64,000 nt of DNA from Pseudomonas wuhanensis (GCF_030687395.1 NZ_CP117430.1:4154001-4218000), one strand, 5' to 3'. Numbered from the stretch's first letter, positions 1 through 10,449 are shown. Numbers and translations: made by a program. Notes: generated by a model from the letters alone, not told the origin.

Positions 1-920
1 TCGTGCTGCGGATGACTCTTGAGACCGGCGTAATGGACTTTCTCGATACCGTCCTGCTGCTCCAGCCACTCGGCCAGTTGCTGGGCATTGGCGCAGTGCG
101 CCTTCATGCGCAGGCTCAGCGTTTCCAGCCCCTTGAGGAAGATCCAGGCGTTGAACGGGCTCAGGGTCGGCCCGGCGGTACGCAGAAAACCGACGACTTC
201 TTTCATTTGTTCGCTACGACCGGCCACAACGCCGCCCATGCAGCGGCCTTGGCCGTCGATGAACTTGGTCGCCGAGTGCACAACGATGTCCGCGCCCAGC
301 TTAAGTGGCTGCTGCAACGCAGGGGTGCAGAAGCAGTTGTCGACCACCAGCATCGTGCCCTTGGCGTGAGCAATTTCCGACAGCGCCTTGATGTCTACCA
401 GTTCGGCCAGCGGGTTGGACGGCGACTCGACGAACAGCAACTTGGTGTTAGCCTTGATCGCCGCATCCCAGCCGGACAAGTCCGCCAGGGGCACGTAATC
501 GACTTCGATGCCAAAGCGCTTGAAGTACTTTTCGAACAGGCTGATGGTCGAGCCAAACACGCTGCGCGAGACCAGAACATGGTCGCCGGCGCTGCACAAG
601 CTCATCACCACCGCCATGATCGCGGCCATGCCGGTGGCGGTGGCGACGGCTTGCTCGGCGCTTTCCAGCGCGGCAATACGCTCTTCGAACGCGCGCACGG
701 TCGGGTTGGTGTAGCGCGAGTAAACGTTGCCCGGCACTTCGCCGGCAAAGCGCGCGGCCGCGTCGGCGGCGGTACGGAATACGTAGCTGGAAGTGAAGAA
801 CATCGGATCACCGTGTTCGCCTTCCGGCGTGCGGTGCTGACCGGCGCGTACGGCCAGGGTATCGAACGCTACGCCTTCGAGGTCGCTGTCCAGCCGACCG
901 GCATCCCAATCCTGACTCAT
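1..920 (-). CDS. metZ: O-succinylhomoserine sulfhydrylase (3' end outside window)
   Basis: PLP enzyme that makes homocysteine from O-succinylhomoserine and sulfide, the direct sulfhydrylation route to methionine. About 306 N-terminal codons are present; the C-terminus runs off the left edge. The Cys/Met-metabolism fold is clear: SRYTNPT near residue 68, TGMAA near 96, VVDNCF near 192, and the PLP-binding lysine in HSATKF near residue 219. The ATG follows a good ribosome site (AAAGGAGTGACAGC). It lies downstream of purF on the same strand, but a hairpin between the two suggests partly separate transcription. This neighbourhood (purF then metZ) is standard in Pseudomonas. Confidence 0.93.
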   Translation of the reverse strand, partial: MSQDWDAGRLDSDLEGVAFDTLAVRAGQHRTPEGEHGDPMFFTSSYVFRTAADAAARFAGEVPGNVYSRYTNPTVRAFEERIAALESAEQAVATATGMAAIMAVVMSLCSAGDHVLVSRSVFGSTISLFEKYFKRFGIEVDYVPLADLSGWDAAIKANTKLLFVESPSNPLAELVDIKALSEIAHAKGTMLVVDNCFCTPALQQPLKLGADIVVHSATKFIDGQGRCMGGVVAGRSEQMKEVVGFLRTAGPTLSPFNAWIFLKGLETLSLRMKAHCANAQQLAEWLEQQDGIEKVHYAGLKSHPQH

Positions 921-966
921 GCTGTCACTCCTTTCCTTATTCTCGTAAATTAAAAGCCAGATACAA

Positions 967-988
967 AACCGGCCCCTCAGGGCCGGTA
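967..988 (-). terminator. Intrinsic terminator after purF
   Basis: On the minus strand ACCGGCC-loop-GGCCGGT is followed by TTTTGTATC, immediately after the purF stop and before metZ. The stem is perfect and GC-rich with a short U tract, so termination may be partial. Confidence 0.7.
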
Positions 989-993
989 GTTAC

Positions 994-2499
994 TCAGTTG
1001 TTGTACAGATCAATGATCGCACTGACTGCCTGGGTCTTGACCTTGGAGGCATCGTTGCGCGCCTGCTCGATCTTGTTCAGGTAAGCCTCGTCGACGTCGC
1101 CGGTGACGTACTGGCCATCGAACACCGCGCAATCGAACTTGTCGATCTTGATCTTGCCGCCACCGACCGCTTCGATCAAGTCAGGCAGGTCCTGATAGAT
1201 CAACCAGTCGGCGCCAATCAGGTCGGCAACGTCCTGGGTCGAACGGTTGTGGGCGATCAGCTCGTGAGCGCTCGGCATGTCGATGCCATAGACGTTCGGG
1301 TAACGCACGGCCGGGGCCGCGGAGCAGAAATAGACGTTTTTGGCGCCGGCTTCGCGAGCCATCTGGATGATTTGCTTGCAGGTGGTGCCGCGAACGATAG
1401 AGTCGTCCACCAGCATCACGTTCTTGCCGCGGAATTCCAGTTCGATGGCGTTGAGCTTCTGGCGTACGGATTTTTTCCGTGCAGCCTGACCCGGCATGAT
1501 GAAGGTCCGGCCGATGTAGCGGTTCTTCACGAAGCCTTCGCGGAACTTGACGCCCAAGTGGTTCGCCAGCTCCAGGGCCGCGGTGCGACTGGTGTCCGGA
1601 ATAGGGATGACCACGTCGATGTCGTGATCCGGACGCTCGCGCAGGATCTTCTCGGCAAGCTTCTCACCCATGCGCAGGCGGGCCTTGTAGACCGAGACGC
1701 CGTCGATGATCGAGTCCGGACGCGCCAGGTAGACGTGTTCGAAAATGCACGGAGTCAGGGACGGATTGGTCGCGCACTGACGGGTGTGCAGCTTGCCGTC
1801 TTCAGTGATGTAGACCGCTTCGCCCGGTGCCAGGTCGCGAATCAGGGTGAAACCGAGTACGTCCAGCGAAACGCTTTCGGAGGCAATCATGTACTCGACG
1901 CCTTCGTCGGTGTGACGCTGACCGAAAACGATCGGACGGATGCCGTGCGGATCACGGAAACCGACGATACCGTAACCGGTCACCATCGCCACGACCGCGT
2001 AACCACCGACACAACGGTTGTGCACGTCGGTGACGGCCGCGAACACGTCTTCTTCAGTCGGCTGCAACTTGCCACGCTGGGCCAGCTCGTGTGCGAACAC
2101 GTTGAGCAGCACTTCCGAATCGGAGTTGGTGTTGACGTGGCGCAGGTCAGATTCGTAAATCTCCTTCGCCAGCTGTTCAACGTTGGTCAGGTTACCGTTA
2201 TGCGCCAGAGTGATGCCATATGGCGAGTTGACGTAAAACGGTTGAGCTTCGGCCGAGGTCGAGCTGCCCGCGGTCGGGTAACGCACATGGCCAATGCCCA
2301 TGTGGCCGACCAGGCGCTGCATGTGACGCTGATGGAACACGTCACGCACCAGGCCATTGTCCTTGCGCAGGAATAACCGGCCATCATGGCTGGTCACGAT
2401 ACCGGCAGCGTCCTGGCCGCGGTGCTGGAGGACGGTTAGCGCGTCATACAGCGCCTGATTGACGTTCGACTTACCGACGATACCGACGATGCCACACAT
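994..2499 (-). CDS. purF: Amidophosphoribosyltransferase
   Basis: First committed step of purine synthesis: PRPP plus glutamine to 5-phosphoribosylamine. The 501-residue protein begins MCGIVG, so Cys2 becomes the N-terminal nucleophile of the Ntn glutaminase domain. That fixes the ATG at 2499 rather than an in-frame TTG three codons upstream. [11 protein letters not shown] follows near residue 27, and the C-terminal phosphoribosyltransferase domain carries the PRPP loop [13 protein letters not shown] near residue 365. It sits 41 bp downstream of cvpA on the same strand, the usual cvpA-purF pairing. Length is typical of the family. Confidence 0.97.
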   Translation of the reverse strand: MCGIVGIVGKSNVNQALYDALTVLQHRGQDAAGIVTSHDGRLFLRKDNGLVRDVFHQRHMQRLVGHMGIGHVRYPTAGSSTSAEAQPFYVNSPYGITLAHNGNLTNVEQLAKEIYESDLRHVNTNSDSEVLLNVFAHELAQRGKLQPTEEDVFAAVTDVHNRCVGGYAVVAMVTGYGIVGFRDPHGIRPIVFGQRHTDEGVEYMIASESVSLDVLGFTLIRDLAPGEAVYITEDGKLHTRQCATNPSLTPCIFEHVYLARPDSIIDGVSVYKARLRMGEKLAEKILRERPDHDIDVVIPIPDTSRTAALELANHLGVKFREGFVKNRYIGRTFIMPGQAARKKSVRQKLNAIELEFRGKNVMLVDDSIVRGTTCKQIIQMAREAGAKNVYFCSAAPAVRYPNVYGIDMPSAHELIAHNRSTQDVADLIGADWLIYQDLPDLIEAVGGGKIKIDKFDCAVFDGQYVTGDVDEAYLNKIEQARNDASKVKTQAVSAIIDLYNN

Positions 2500-2540
2500 G
2501 CGACGCAACCCCTACTTAATGGATCTGAACTGAACACAAC

Positions 2541-3101
2541 TCACTGAGGCGTTTTGGCCGTCGGCAAGAGGTGCTCCTTGAACGGTATATCAGCGGGTAC
2601 GCTGATTCCGCTGGCAAGCCACTGACTGCTCCACCCAAGGATCAGGTTTTTGGACCAGTCTGCGACCAATAGAAATTTTGGCACGAGCTGTGATTCTTTC
2701 CACCAGCCGTCCTGCTGTACCGGCCCCAGGCTCAACAGCCCGACCGCCACGACCACCAGCAACACGCCACGCGCAGCGCCGAAGGCCATGCCGAGGAATC
2801 GATCGGTCCCGGACAGCCCGGTAACGCGAACCAATTCGCCGATAAGATAATTGATCATTGCGCCCACGATTAAAGTGGCGACAAACATGATGGCACAGCC
2901 CGCGATCACGCGAGCCGACGGCGTTTCGATGTATCCGCCGAGGTACTCGGACAATGAGCCACCGAACATCCAGGCAACGGCTCCTGCGATGATCCAGGTC
3001 AGCAGCGAGAGTGCTTCTTTGACGAAGCCGCGGCTAAGACTGATCAAAGCGGAGATGGCGACGATTGCAACGATCGCCCAATCAACCCAGGTAAATGGCA
3101 C
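2541..3101 (-). CDS. cvpA: CvpA family inner-membrane protein
   Basis: A 186-residue membrane protein of the colicin V production family with about four hydrophobic segments (near residues 5-25, 30-50, 65-88 and 105-128). The start is GTG, directly before PFTWVDW, the usual CvpA N-terminus. In proteobacteria CvpA is encoded just upstream of purF and affects envelope properties and colicin V export; its biochemical role is not settled. Here it follows the SPOR-domain gene and precedes purF, in line with one long minus-strand operon. Confidence 0.9.
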   Translation of the reverse strand: MPFTWVDWAIVAIVAISALISLSRGFVKEALSLLTWIIAGAVAWMFGGSLSEYLGGYIETPSARVIAGCAIMFVATLIVGAMINYLIGELVRVTGLSGTDRFLGMAFGAARGVLLVVVAVGLLSLGPVQQDGWWKESQLVPKFLLVADWSKNLILGWSSQWLASGISVPADIPFKEHLLPTAKTPQ

Positions 3102-3199
3102 AGTGCAGCCTACAGACAGATAAGGCGGCGCATTTTAGCAGAGCCCATGGCTGTCGGTAAGCTGAGATTGTCAGTGCTTTTCAAATCGGAGCGATAGTT

Positions 3200-3868
3200 T
3201 TAACCGCGCTCAGGCTGGAAACGCACGACAAAGCCCTTGAGATTCTGCTGGCGACTCAACAAGTCACGTAGACGATCGGCTTCCGCGCGCTCGATCAGCG
3301 GCCCGACGAATACCCGATTCTTGCCATCTGCGGTGCGGATATAGGCGTTATAGCCTTGGCTGCGCAGGGTTTTCTGCAGGCTTTCAGCGCTCTCACGGCT
3401 CGCCAGGCTGGCCAGTTGCACCGACCAACTGACCGACAGGCCATTGGCATCGACGCGGCTTGGGGTGGTGCTCGGCTTGGTCGGCGCAGCAGCGATTGGC
3501 TGAGCAGGTGCCGGCACAGGCTTGGCGACCGGCGCCGGAGGTGGCGTGACCGGTTTGGCAGCCGGTGGCGCTGGTGGCGCTGCCACAGGAGCACTTGGCG
3601 CGATCGGCGTCGACGGCGCTTGCTGCGCGGCAATTTCGTCATCGCTTGGCACAGGTTCCTGCGGCAATGCCTGCGGATCAGGCACCACCACCGGCTCGAC
3701 CTGCACTTGCGGCACAGCCGGCGCTTGCGGTGCAGACGGCACGTCGACCCTCACCTGGCGCTGTTCGTCCTGACGGGAAAACAGCATTGGCAGGAAAATC
3801 ACCGCCAGCGCCACCAGCACCAGGGCACCGACCATGCGCTGCTTGTACGCCTTATCCAGCAAAGCCAT
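3200..3868 (-). CDS. SPOR domain protein (DedD-like)
   Basis: A 222-residue protein with a short cytoplasmic start ([11 protein letters not shown]), one transmembrane helix near residues 12-30, a long Pro/Ala/Val-rich linker (about 45-135) and a C-terminal SPOR domain (about 140-220). SPOR domains bind denuded septal peptidoglycan, so a divisome-linked role like DedD is likely. The chosen ATG overlaps the end of folC by 17 bp, which suggests translational coupling. The Pro-rich linker gives low-complexity DNA, so reading frames on the other strand here should be ignored. Confidence 0.88.
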   Translation of the reverse strand: MALLDKAYKQRMVGALVLVALAVIFLPMLFSRQDEQRQVRVDVPSAPQAPAVPQVQVEPVVVPDPQALPQEPVPSDDEIAAQQAPSTPIAPSAPVAAPPAPPAAKPVTPPPAPVAKPVPAPAQPIAAAPTKPSTTPSRVDANGLSVSWSVQLASLASRESAESLQKTLRSQGYNAYIRTADGKNRVFVGPLIERAEADRLRDLLSRQQNLKGFVVRFQPERG

Positions 3869-5159
3869 TTGCCGCTTCCTCCGTGGAGTGCCGGGCCAGC
3901 CATTCAAGGGCCTCGGCGACACAATAAAATGATCCGAACAACAGAATTTCGTCGTCGCTCGTCGCCTGCGCGCACTGCCCTTCCAGGGCGGCGGCCACGC
4001 TGTCATAAGACGTTACAGAGGCACCAAGATTCTGCAACGCCGCGTGCAACTGTTCAACGGGCCGCGCCCTCGGCGAATCCAGCGGGGCGACAGCCCAATG
4101 CTGGACACTAGCATTCAATTCACCGACGACACCATCCAGATCCTTGTCTGCCAACAACCCGAACACTGCCAGGCGCTTGCCTGCCAGCGGCCGACTGGCC
4201 AGACGACGGGCCAGGTATTCTGCCGCATGAGGGTTGTGCCCCACGTCCAGCAACACATTCAGACGCTTGCCTTGCCAGTTGAGCTGACGGCGATCAAGAC
4301 GACCGACCACGCGTGTCGCTTTCAGGGCTTCAATAATCTGTGCATCCACCCAAGGCAAACCAAGCAGCAGATAAGCCTGCAATGCCAGTGCGGCGTTTTC
4401 CATCGGCAGATCAAGCAATGGCAGATCATGCAACTCGACTGCACGCCCTTGAGCATCAAGACCGCGCCATTGCCAGTTGTGATCGGTGATACCCAGGTCG
4501 AAATCGCGCCCACGCAGGAAAAACGGGCAATTGAGCTCGCGCGCTTTATCCAGCAGAGGTTGAGGGGGATTCAGATCGCCACAGAGCGCAGGCGCGCCTT
4601 GGCGGAAAATGCCGGCTTTTTCGTAAGCCACAGACTCACGGGTATCACCCAGGTAATCCGCATGATCGACGCCGATGCTGGTGACCAGCGCCATGTCTGC
4701 GTCGACCACGTTGACGGTGTCCAGACGCCCGCCCAGACCCACTTCCAGCACCACTGCATCAAGCCCTGCCTGTTGAAACAGCCAGAACGCCGCCAGGGTG
4801 CCCATTTCGAAGTACGTCAGGGAAGTATCGCCACGACCGGCCTCGACCGCAGCGAAGGCTTCGCACAGCTGGGCGTCAGTGGCTTCGACACCATTGACCT
4901 GCACCCGCTCGTTGTAACGCAGCAGGTGCGGAGAACTGTAGACACCGACGTTCAGGCGCTGCGCCCGCAGCAATGAAGCCACGAACGCGCAGGTTGAACC
5001 CTTGCCGTTGGTGCCCGTAACCGTGATCACCCGAGGCGCCGGTTTGCCCAGTCCCATGCGGGACGCTACCTGCTGCGAACGCTCCAGCCCCATGTCGATG
5101 GCCGAGGGATGCAACTGTTCAAGGTAGGCGAGCCACTCGCCAAGGGTGCGTTGGGTCAT
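3852..5159 (-). CDS. folC: Folylpolyglutamate/dihydrofolate synthase
   Basis: A 435-residue Mur-ligase-family enzyme that adds glutamate to dihydropteroate and to folates. The ATP-binding loop TGTNGKGS lies near residues 48-55. [15 protein letters not shown] (about 76-90), the [10 protein letters not shown] segment near residue 142 and GHNPHAA near 308 are family hallmarks. Its ATG overlaps the accD stop (ATGA) and its end overlaps the SPOR gene, so accD, folC and the SPOR gene are almost certainly cotranscribed. Confidence 0.95.
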   Translation of the reverse strand: MTQRTLGEWLAYLEQLHPSAIDMGLERSQQVASRMGLGKPAPRVITVTGTNGKGSTCAFVASLLRAQRLNVGVYSSPHLLRYNERVQVNGVEATDAQLCEAFAAVEAGRGDTSLTYFEMGTLAAFWLFQQAGLDAVVLEVGLGGRLDTVNVVDADMALVTSIGVDHADYLGDTRESVAYEKAGIFRQGAPALCGDLNPPQPLLDKARELNCPFFLRGRDFDLGITDHNWQWRGLDAQGRAVELHDLPLLDLPMENAALALQAYLLLGLPWVDAQIIEALKATRVVGRLDRRQLNWQGKRLNVLLDVGHNPHAAEYLARRLASRPLAGKRLAVFGLLADKDLDGVVGELNASVQHWAVAPLDSPRARPVEQLHAALQNLGASVTSYDSVAAALEGQCAQATSDDEILLFGSFYCVAEALEWLARHSTEEAANGFAG

Positions 5160-6076
5160 ATGTTGGCAGGCACCGGTGGAACCACGATCGGCTCGATCGG
5201 CGCGGCGACGAATTTTGGCGTCGGCAGGCCCATCATTTGTGCCAGCAGGTTGCCCAGACGCGGACGCAGTTCCTGACGGTGGATGATCATGTCGATCGCG
5301 CCGTGCTCCAGCAGGAACTCACTGCGCTGGAAGCCTTCTGGCAGCTTCTCGCGAACAGTTTGTTCGATAACCCGCGGACCGGCGAAACCGATCAGGGCTT
5401 TCGGCTCACCGACGATCACGTCGCCGAGCATCGCCAGGCTGGCGGAAACACCGCCGTAGACCGGGTCGGTCAGTACCGAGATGAACGGAATGCCTTCTTC
5501 ACGCAGACGCGCCAGCACCGCGGAGGTCTTGGCCATTTGCATCAGGGAGATCAGCGCTTCCTGCATCCGCGCACCACCGGAGGCGGCGAAGCAGATCATC
5601 GGGCAGCGGTTTTCCAGGGCGTAATTGGCGGCGCGCACGAAGCGCTCACCGACGATGGCGCCCATCGAGCCACCCATGAAGGAGAATTCGAAGGCCGATA
5701 CCACGACCGGCATGCCCAGCAAGGTGCCGCTCATGGAGATCAGTGCATCTTTTTCACCGGTCTGCTTTTGCGCAGCGGTCAGGCGATCCTTGTACTTCTT
5801 GCCGTCGCGGAACTTCAGACGGTCAACCGGCTCCAGGTCCGCGCCCAGTTCGGCACGGCCGTCAGCGTCGAGGAAGATGTCGATGCGCGCGCGCGCACCG
5901 ATACGCATGTGGTGGTTGCACTTGGGGCAAACGTCCAGGGTCTTTTCCAGCTCCGGACGATACAGCACCGCCTCGCAAGACGGGCATTTGTGCCATAGAC
6001 CTTCAGGCACCGAGCTCTTCTTGACCTCGGAACGCATGATCGAAGGGATCAGTTTGTCTACTAACCAGTTGCTCAT
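5156..6076 (-). CDS. accD: Acetyl-CoA carboxylase carboxyltransferase subunit beta
   Basis: Beta subunit of the carboxyltransferase that makes malonyl-CoA with AccA. The 306-residue protein has the N-terminal four-cysteine zinc finger (CPSC and CPKC, about residues 31-53) followed by a crotonase-fold domain with the [11 protein letters not shown] oxyanion segment near residue 163. It begins MSNWLVDKL, as usual in Pseudomonas, and has a Pro/Val-rich C-terminal tail. Its stop overlaps the folC start by 4 bp. Confidence 0.97.
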   Translation of the reverse strand: MSNWLVDKLIPSIMRSEVKKSSVPEGLWHKCPSCEAVLYRPELEKTLDVCPKCNHHMRIGARARIDIFLDADGRAELGADLEPVDRLKFRDGKKYKDRLTAAQKQTGEKDALISMSGTLLGMPVVVSAFEFSFMGGSMGAIVGERFVRAANYALENRCPMICFAASGGARMQEALISLMQMAKTSAVLARLREEGIPFISVLTDPVYGGVSASLAMLGDVIVGEPKALIGFAGPRVIEQTVREKLPEGFQRSEFLLEHGAIDMIIHRQELRPRLGNLLAQMMGLPTPKFVAAPIEPIVVPPVPANI

Positions 6077-6255
6077 GCTTTCTTTCTCCAGTACCGGTGG
6101 CCCGAACGCTCTGGTTCGCAGCCCCGCGTATGCCCTTGACCTAAATTCATGTGAGTGGCGATGATTGATCGGGTGGCCGGGTCAGCGAGACGTGACCTGC
6201 GTACAACCCATCAATCCTCAGCCGTGCCTGCTTATGCAGCGCAGTGCATTTTGGG

Positions 6256-6281
6256 ACGGCGGCAGTCTGCCAGCCGTCACA
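6256..6281 (-). terminator. Hairpin after trpF
   Basis: Just past the trpF stop, minus-strand GACGGC-TGGCAG pairs with CTGCC-GCCGTC with a one-base bulge. Only a short A/T stretch follows, so this may be a weak terminator or an RNA stability element between trpF and accD. Confidence 0.4.
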
Positions 6282-6902
6282 TCAAGCCCCTACAACCGCT
6301 TTGATGAATGCCTGAATCTTTGCGTGATCCTTGATGCCCTTGCTCGCCTCTACTCCACCGCTGACGTCCACTGCGTAAGGCCGAACCCGGGCAATCGCCT
6401 CGGCGACGTTGTCCGGCGTCAAGCCGCCCGCCAGGATGATCGGCTTGCTCAGGCCTTGCGGTATCAATGACCAGTCGAAGGCCTCGCCGGTTCCGCCGGG
6501 AACGCCTTCGACGTACGTGTCGAGCAGGATCCCGCTGGCACTGGCGTAGGCATCGCAAGCTGCCGCGATGTCATCACCGGCCTTGACCCGCAACGCCTTG
6601 ATGTATGGCCGGTGCCAGCCTTCACAGTCGGCTGCGGTCTCGTCCCCATGGAACTGCAACAGGTCCAGCGGCACGGCGTCGAGGATTTCCCCCAACTCGC
6701 AGCGGCTGGCATTGACGAATAAACCCACGGTGGTCACGAACGGCGGCAAGGCTTTGATGATTGCCCTCGCCTGCTGGAACGTCACGGCCCGCGGGCTTTT
6801 TGCGTAGAACACAAATCCGATGGCATCGGCCCCGGCCTCGACCGCCGCCAACGCATCTTCTATGCGGGTAATCCCACAAATTTTGCTGCGAACGGCTGAC
6901 AT
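6282..6902 (-). CDS. trpF: Phosphoribosylanthranilate isomerase
   Basis: Tryptophan pathway isomerase with a TIM barrel, 206 residues. Family motifs are KICGIT near residue 7 (catalytic Cys), FVFYAKSPR near 31, LQFHGDE near 80, and the C-terminal phosphate-binding strands LAGGLTPDN and VDVSGGVE. It lies between truA and accD, separate from other trp genes, as is normal for Pseudomonas. Confidence 0.96.
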   Translation of the reverse strand: MSAVRSKICGITRIEDALAAVEAGADAIGFVFYAKSPRAVTFQQARAIIKALPPFVTTVGLFVNASRCELGEILDAVPLDLLQFHGDETAADCEGWHRPYIKALRVKAGDDIAAACDAYASASGILLDTYVEGVPGGTGEAFDWSLIPQGLSKPIILAGGLTPDNVAEAIARVRPYAVDVSGGVEASKGIKDHAKIQAFIKAVVGA

Positions 6903-6923
6903 GTCGATAGAACCTCAGGACAA

Positions 6924-6942
6924 ATCCGGGAAAGTCCCGGAT
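6924..6942. other. Perfect 8-bp palindrome between truA and trpF
   Basis: ATCCGGGA-AAG-TCCCGGAT lies about 20 bp upstream of the trpF ATG in the truA-trpF gap. It could form a hairpin that partly stops truA transcripts or shapes the trpF leader. There is no real U tract. Confidence 0.35.
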
Positions 6943-6965
6943 GGTAACAAAAGCGTTCGAGGGCG

Positions 6966-7790
6966 TCAGCCGTCAAGTTCCGAGAAGCCGGTGAGGAAAT
7001 GCGGGCCGATGTAACGCTCGGGCAATTCGAACTCATCGCGGTACTCGACCTGCACCAGGTACAGACCGAACGGATGGGCCGTCACCCCACCAGAACGACG
7101 CACACGACTTTCCAGGACTTCCTTCATCCACTCCACGGGACGCTCGCCGGTACCGATGGTCATCAGCACGCCTGCGATGTTGCGCACCATGTGGTGCAGG
7201 AACGCGTTGGCGCGGATATCCAGCACGATCATTTTGCCATGGCGCGTGACGCGCAGGTGGTGCAGCTCCTTGATCGGCGACTTGGCCTGGCACTGGCCGG
7301 CGCGGAATGCGCTGAAGTCGTGGATACCCACCAGATACTGAGCAGCCTCGGACATGCGCTCGACATCCAGCGGGCGGTGGTTCCAGGTGATTTCTTCGTT
7401 CAGGTGCGCCGGGCGGATCTGATCGTTGTAGATCACGTACCGATAGCGCCGGGCAATAGCCTTGAACCGCGCATGAAAGTCCGCCGGCATGACCTTGGCC
7501 CAGCTGACGCTGACGTCGTGCGGCAAGTTGATGTTGGCGCCCATGACCCACGCCTTCATCGAACGCTCGACCTGGGTGTCGAAATGCACCACTTGCCCGC
7601 AAGCATGCACACCGGCGTCGGTGCGCCCGGCGCAATGCAGCGACACGGGTGAGTCGGCGACTTTGGACAAGGCCTTTTCGAGGGTTTCCTGCACCGTGGC
7701 AACGCCGGAGGCCTGACGCTGCCAGCCGCGATAACGCGAACCTTTGTACTCAACGCCCAACGCGATCCGGAAAAAGCCGTCGGCCGCCAT
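6966..7790 (-). CDS. truA: tRNA pseudouridine(38-40) synthase
   Basis: Converts uridines 38-40 of the anticodon stem to pseudouridine. The 274-residue reading from MAADGFF contains YKGSRYRGWQRQ near residue 15 and the catalytic Asp in CAGRTDAGVHA near residue 57. The same frame is open upstream to an in-frame TTG at about 7847; the ATG at 7790 was preferred although its ribosome site is weak, so the protein could be some 14-19 residues longer. Pseudomonas genomes usually have fimV just upstream; here the next gene is an exonuclease. Confidence 0.93.
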   Translation of the reverse strand: MAADGFFRIALGVEYKGSRYRGWQRQASGVATVQETLEKALSKVADSPVSLHCAGRTDAGVHACGQVVHFDTQVERSMKAWVMGANINLPHDVSVSWAKVMPADFHARFKAIARRYRYVIYNDQIRPAHLNEEITWNHRPLDVERMSEAAQYLVGIHDFSAFRAGQCQAKSPIKELHHLRVTRHGKMIVLDIRANAFLHHMVRNIAGVLMTIGTGERPVEWMKEVLESRVRRSGGVTAHPFGLYLVQVEYRDEFELPERYIGPHFLTGFSELDG

Positions 7791-7949
7791 TTCAGCGGCC
7801 GGATTATCTATATTTGCCAAGGAGTGACAGCCTGCTGATTTACGCAAAGGCAGGCATTATAAGGCCGCGGGACCGGGATGCCACAGCTGCATGATCTTCG
7901 TGCCCTGCCCGACCGCAGCAAATGCCGGTTTTAATGTTGAACGGGAAGC

Positions 7950-8045
7950 CCTCATCGCGAGCAGGCTCGCTCACCGTTTTAGTGGCGTTCACAGACTTTG
8001 TGTACGACACGGATACTGTGGGAGCGTGGCTTGCCCGCGAAGAGG
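7950..8045. repeat. REP-like palindromes
   Basis: A degenerate palindrome (GCGAGCAGGCTCGC, near 7957) is followed by a REP core GTGGGAGCGTGGCTTGCCCG starting at 8018. The roughly 360-bp gap between truA and the exonuclease gene otherwise shows no gene. Confidence 0.6.
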
Positions 8046-8154
8046 TCCGATCTGCCAACACATCTCTGGCAGAACAAAACGAATCCCCTCACCCCAAGGC
8101 TGGCCCCCGTCCTACATGTCAGCTAGCATCGCATTTTTGCCAGGACTGCCGACC

Positions 8155-8967
8155 ATGAAGATCGTCTCCTTCAACATCAACGGGCTGCGCGCTCGCCCGC
8201 ATCAGCTGGCGGCGCTGATTGAGAAACATCAACCGGACGTGATCGGGCTGCAGGAAACCAAGGTCCATGACGACCAGTTCCCCCTGGCCGAGGTTCAGGC
8301 GCTGGGTTATCACGTGTATTACCACGGGCAAAAGAGTCATTACGGCGTCGCCCTGCTCTCGCGCCAGGAACCGATTGCGTTGTACAAAGGTTTCACCACT
8401 GACGAAGAAGACGCTCAGCGACGCTTCATCTGGGGCACTTTCGCCGACGCCAATGGCGTGCCGGTGACCATCATGAACGGCTATTTCCCACAGGGCGAAA
8501 GTCGCGATCACCCCACCAAATTCCCGGCCAAGGAACGTTTCTACAGCGATTTGCAGCAGTTGCTGGAAAGCCAGTTCAGCAACGACCAGCCGATTGTGGT
8601 GATGGGCGATGTGAACATTTCCCCGGAAGACTGCGACATCGGCATCGGCCCGGACAACATGAAACGCTGGCTGAAAACCGGCAAATGCAGCTTCCTGCCC
8701 GAAGAACGCGAATGGATGGCCCGCCTGAAGAACTGGGGCCTGGTGGACAGCTTCCGTCACCTGAACCCGGACATCTGCGACCGTTTCAGCTGGTTCGACT
8801 ACCGCAGCCGCGGGTTTGAAGATGAACCCAAGCGCGGGCTGCGGATTGATCTGATCATGGCGTCCCATGGATTGTTGCCGCGAGTGAAAGATGCCGGCGT
8901 GGATTACGATCTTCGCGCGATGGAAAAGCCGTCCGATCACGCACCGATCTGGCTTGAGTTGAGCTGA
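8155..8967 (+). CDS. Exodeoxyribonuclease III (XthA family)
   Basis: A 270-residue Mg-dependent exonuclease/AP endonuclease for base excision repair. The exonuclease-endonuclease-phosphatase fold is shown by FNINGLRAR near residue 5, the catalytic Glu in LQETK near 34, [13 protein letters not shown] near 150, and the terminal SDHAPIW that carries the catalytic His. Start chosen at the ATG after the AGGACTGCCGACC leader; upstream in-frame codons run through REP DNA. Pseudomonads carry several paralogues, so xthA itself is not assigned. Confidence 0.92.
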   Translation: MKIVSFNINGLRARPHQLAALIEKHQPDVIGLQETKVHDDQFPLAEVQALGYHVYYHGQKSHYGVALLSRQEPIALYKGFTTDEEDAQRRFIWGTFADANGVPVTIMNGYFPQGESRDHPTKFPAKERFYSDLQQLLESQFSNDQPIVVMGDVNISPEDCDIGIGPDNMKRWLKTGKCSFLPEEREWMARLKNWGLVDSFRHLNPDICDRFSWFDYRSRGFEDEPKRGLRIDLIMASHGLLPRVKDAGVDYDLRAMEKPSDHAPIWLELS

Positions 8968-8993
8968 TCCTACAAAATCTACACAAAGCTAAT

Positions 8994-9016
8994 GCGGGAG
9001 CGGGCTTGCTCCCACA
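8994..9016. repeat. Single REP palindrome, possible terminator
   Basis: GCGGGAGCGGGCTTGCTCCC forms a GGGAGC/GCTCCC hairpin 27 bp past the exonuclease stop, without a U tract. Confidence 0.55.
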
Positions 9017-9091
9017 CTTGGTAACTGTCATCGTTCAGAAACCTTACTGACTTATTCTCCCGGCACTTTCCCAGGCTTATAAGGTGCCGGC

Positions 9092-10432
9092 ATGACGCTG
9101 CGCGTGTTGTTTCTGTCGATGCTCGGCGCCCTGTTGCCGCTGACGGTGTCGGCCAGCGACTTGCCGACGCCCGAACGTGGCCCGGTGTTGCGCATCCAGG
9201 GCTCCAACACCATTGGCGCGGCATTGGGCCCGGCGCTGGTCGAGGGGTTGATGCGTGAACAGGGCCTGCTCAAGGTTCACCGCGAAACCCCGGACAAAGC
9301 CAACGAACAACGCATCGTCGGCGAAACTGTTCAGGGACGCCGAGTCGAGGTGGAGGTCGCGGCCCACGGTTCCAGCACCGGGTTCAAAGCCCTGAAAATT
9401 GCCTCTGCCGATCTCGCGGCCTCCTCGCGTCCGATCAATGACAGCGAACGGCTGGATCTTGAGCCGCTGGGCAATCTGAAAAGCCCGATTGCCGAGCAAG
9501 TCATCGCCATTGATGGGCTGGCAATCATCCTTCATCCGCACAATTCGCTGAAGCAACTCAACACCGTACAACTGGCGCGAATCTTCAGTGGCGAAACGAA
9601 AACCTGGGAAGAACTCGGCGGCACCGGTGGGACAATTCATCTCTATGCGCGGGATGATCAATCGGGCACCTACGACACATTCAAGGAACTGGTCCTCAGC
9701 CCGCGTGGAAAAAACCTGAGCGGCAACGCGAAACGGTTCGAATCCAGCGAGCAATTGTCCGATGCGGTCAGTCTGGATCCGCAAGGCATCGGCTTCATCG
9801 GTTTGCCGTATGTGCGCCAGGCCAAAGCCGTGGCCATTGTCGATGGCGATTCCCAGGCCATGCTTCCGCTCAATAGCCTGATCGCGACGGAAGATTACCC
9901 GCTGTCCCGTCGACTGTTCTTTTACCTACCGCCGACCGGGAAAAATCCCTGGGCCAAGGCCTTGGTGAAGTTTGCCCAAAGCAGCAAAGGCCAGGCGATT
10001 GTCGCGGCCAATGGTTTTATCGCGCAGACCGTTCAGGCCATGGTCGTCGCGCCTAATGCGTTGATGCCCGAGGGTTATCAGGCGCTCAGCCGTCATGCCC
10101 AGCGGTTGACGGTGAATTTTCGCTTCGAAGAAGGCAGCGCGACGCTGGACAACAAGGCCCGACAGGACCTGTCGCGGGTGCTCGACTATATAAAGCAGCA
10201 CGACAAAACCAATCGGCAGGTGACGCTGGTAGGGTTTGGCGACGCCAAGAGCGACCCGGCGCGGGCTGACCTGCTGTCGAAACTGCGGGCCATGGCGGTG
10301 CGGCGAGAACTGGTGAAAAGCGGCGTGGTGTTTCGCGAAATTCGCGGTTTCGGCGCCGAGATGCCGGTGGCGACCAACAGCGGGGATGAAGGGCGGATCA
10401 AGAATCGGCGGGTTGAGGTTTGGGTGTATTGA
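9092..10432 (+). CDS. PstS-like phosphate-binding domain fused to OmpA-like domain
   Basis: A 446-residue predicted periplasmic protein. A signal peptide (about residues 1-22, ending VSASD) is followed by a PstS/PBP-like domain (about 28-320) with RIQGSNTIG, LAASSRPI and YARDDQSGTYDTF ligand-loop motifs. A C-terminal OmpA peptidoglycan-binding domain (about 330-446) has FRFEEGSATLD and NRRVEVWVY. The pairing suggests a solute-binding protein anchored to the cell wall rather than a free transport component; no ABC genes adjoin it. Flanked by REPs, monocistronic. Confidence 0.85.
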   Translation: MTLRVLFLSMLGALLPLTVSASDLPTPERGPVLRIQGSNTIGAALGPALVEGLMREQGLLKVHRETPDKANEQRIVGETVQGRRVEVEVAAHGSSTGFKALKIASADLAASSRPINDSERLDLEPLGNLKSPIAEQVIAIDGLAIILHPHNSLKQLNTVQLARIFSGETKTWEELGGTGGTIHLYARDDQSGTYDTFKELVLSPRGKNLSGNAKRFESSEQLSDAVSLDPQGIGFIGLPYVRQAKAVAIVDGDSQAMLPLNSLIATEDYPLSRRLFFYLPPTGKNPWAKALVKFAQSSKGQAIVAANGFIAQTVQAMVVAPNALMPEGYQALSRHAQRLTVNFRFEEGSATLDNKARQDLSRVLDYIKQHDKTNRQVTLVGFGDAKSDPARADLLSKLRAMAVRRELVKSGVVFREIRGFGAEMPVATNSGDEGRIKNRRVEVWVY

Positions 10433-10449
10433 AGTGAGCACCGAACATT

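Noticed and set aside
1249..2376. 375-codon plus-strand frame opposite purF
   Set aside because: Shadow of purF; composition unlike a real protein.
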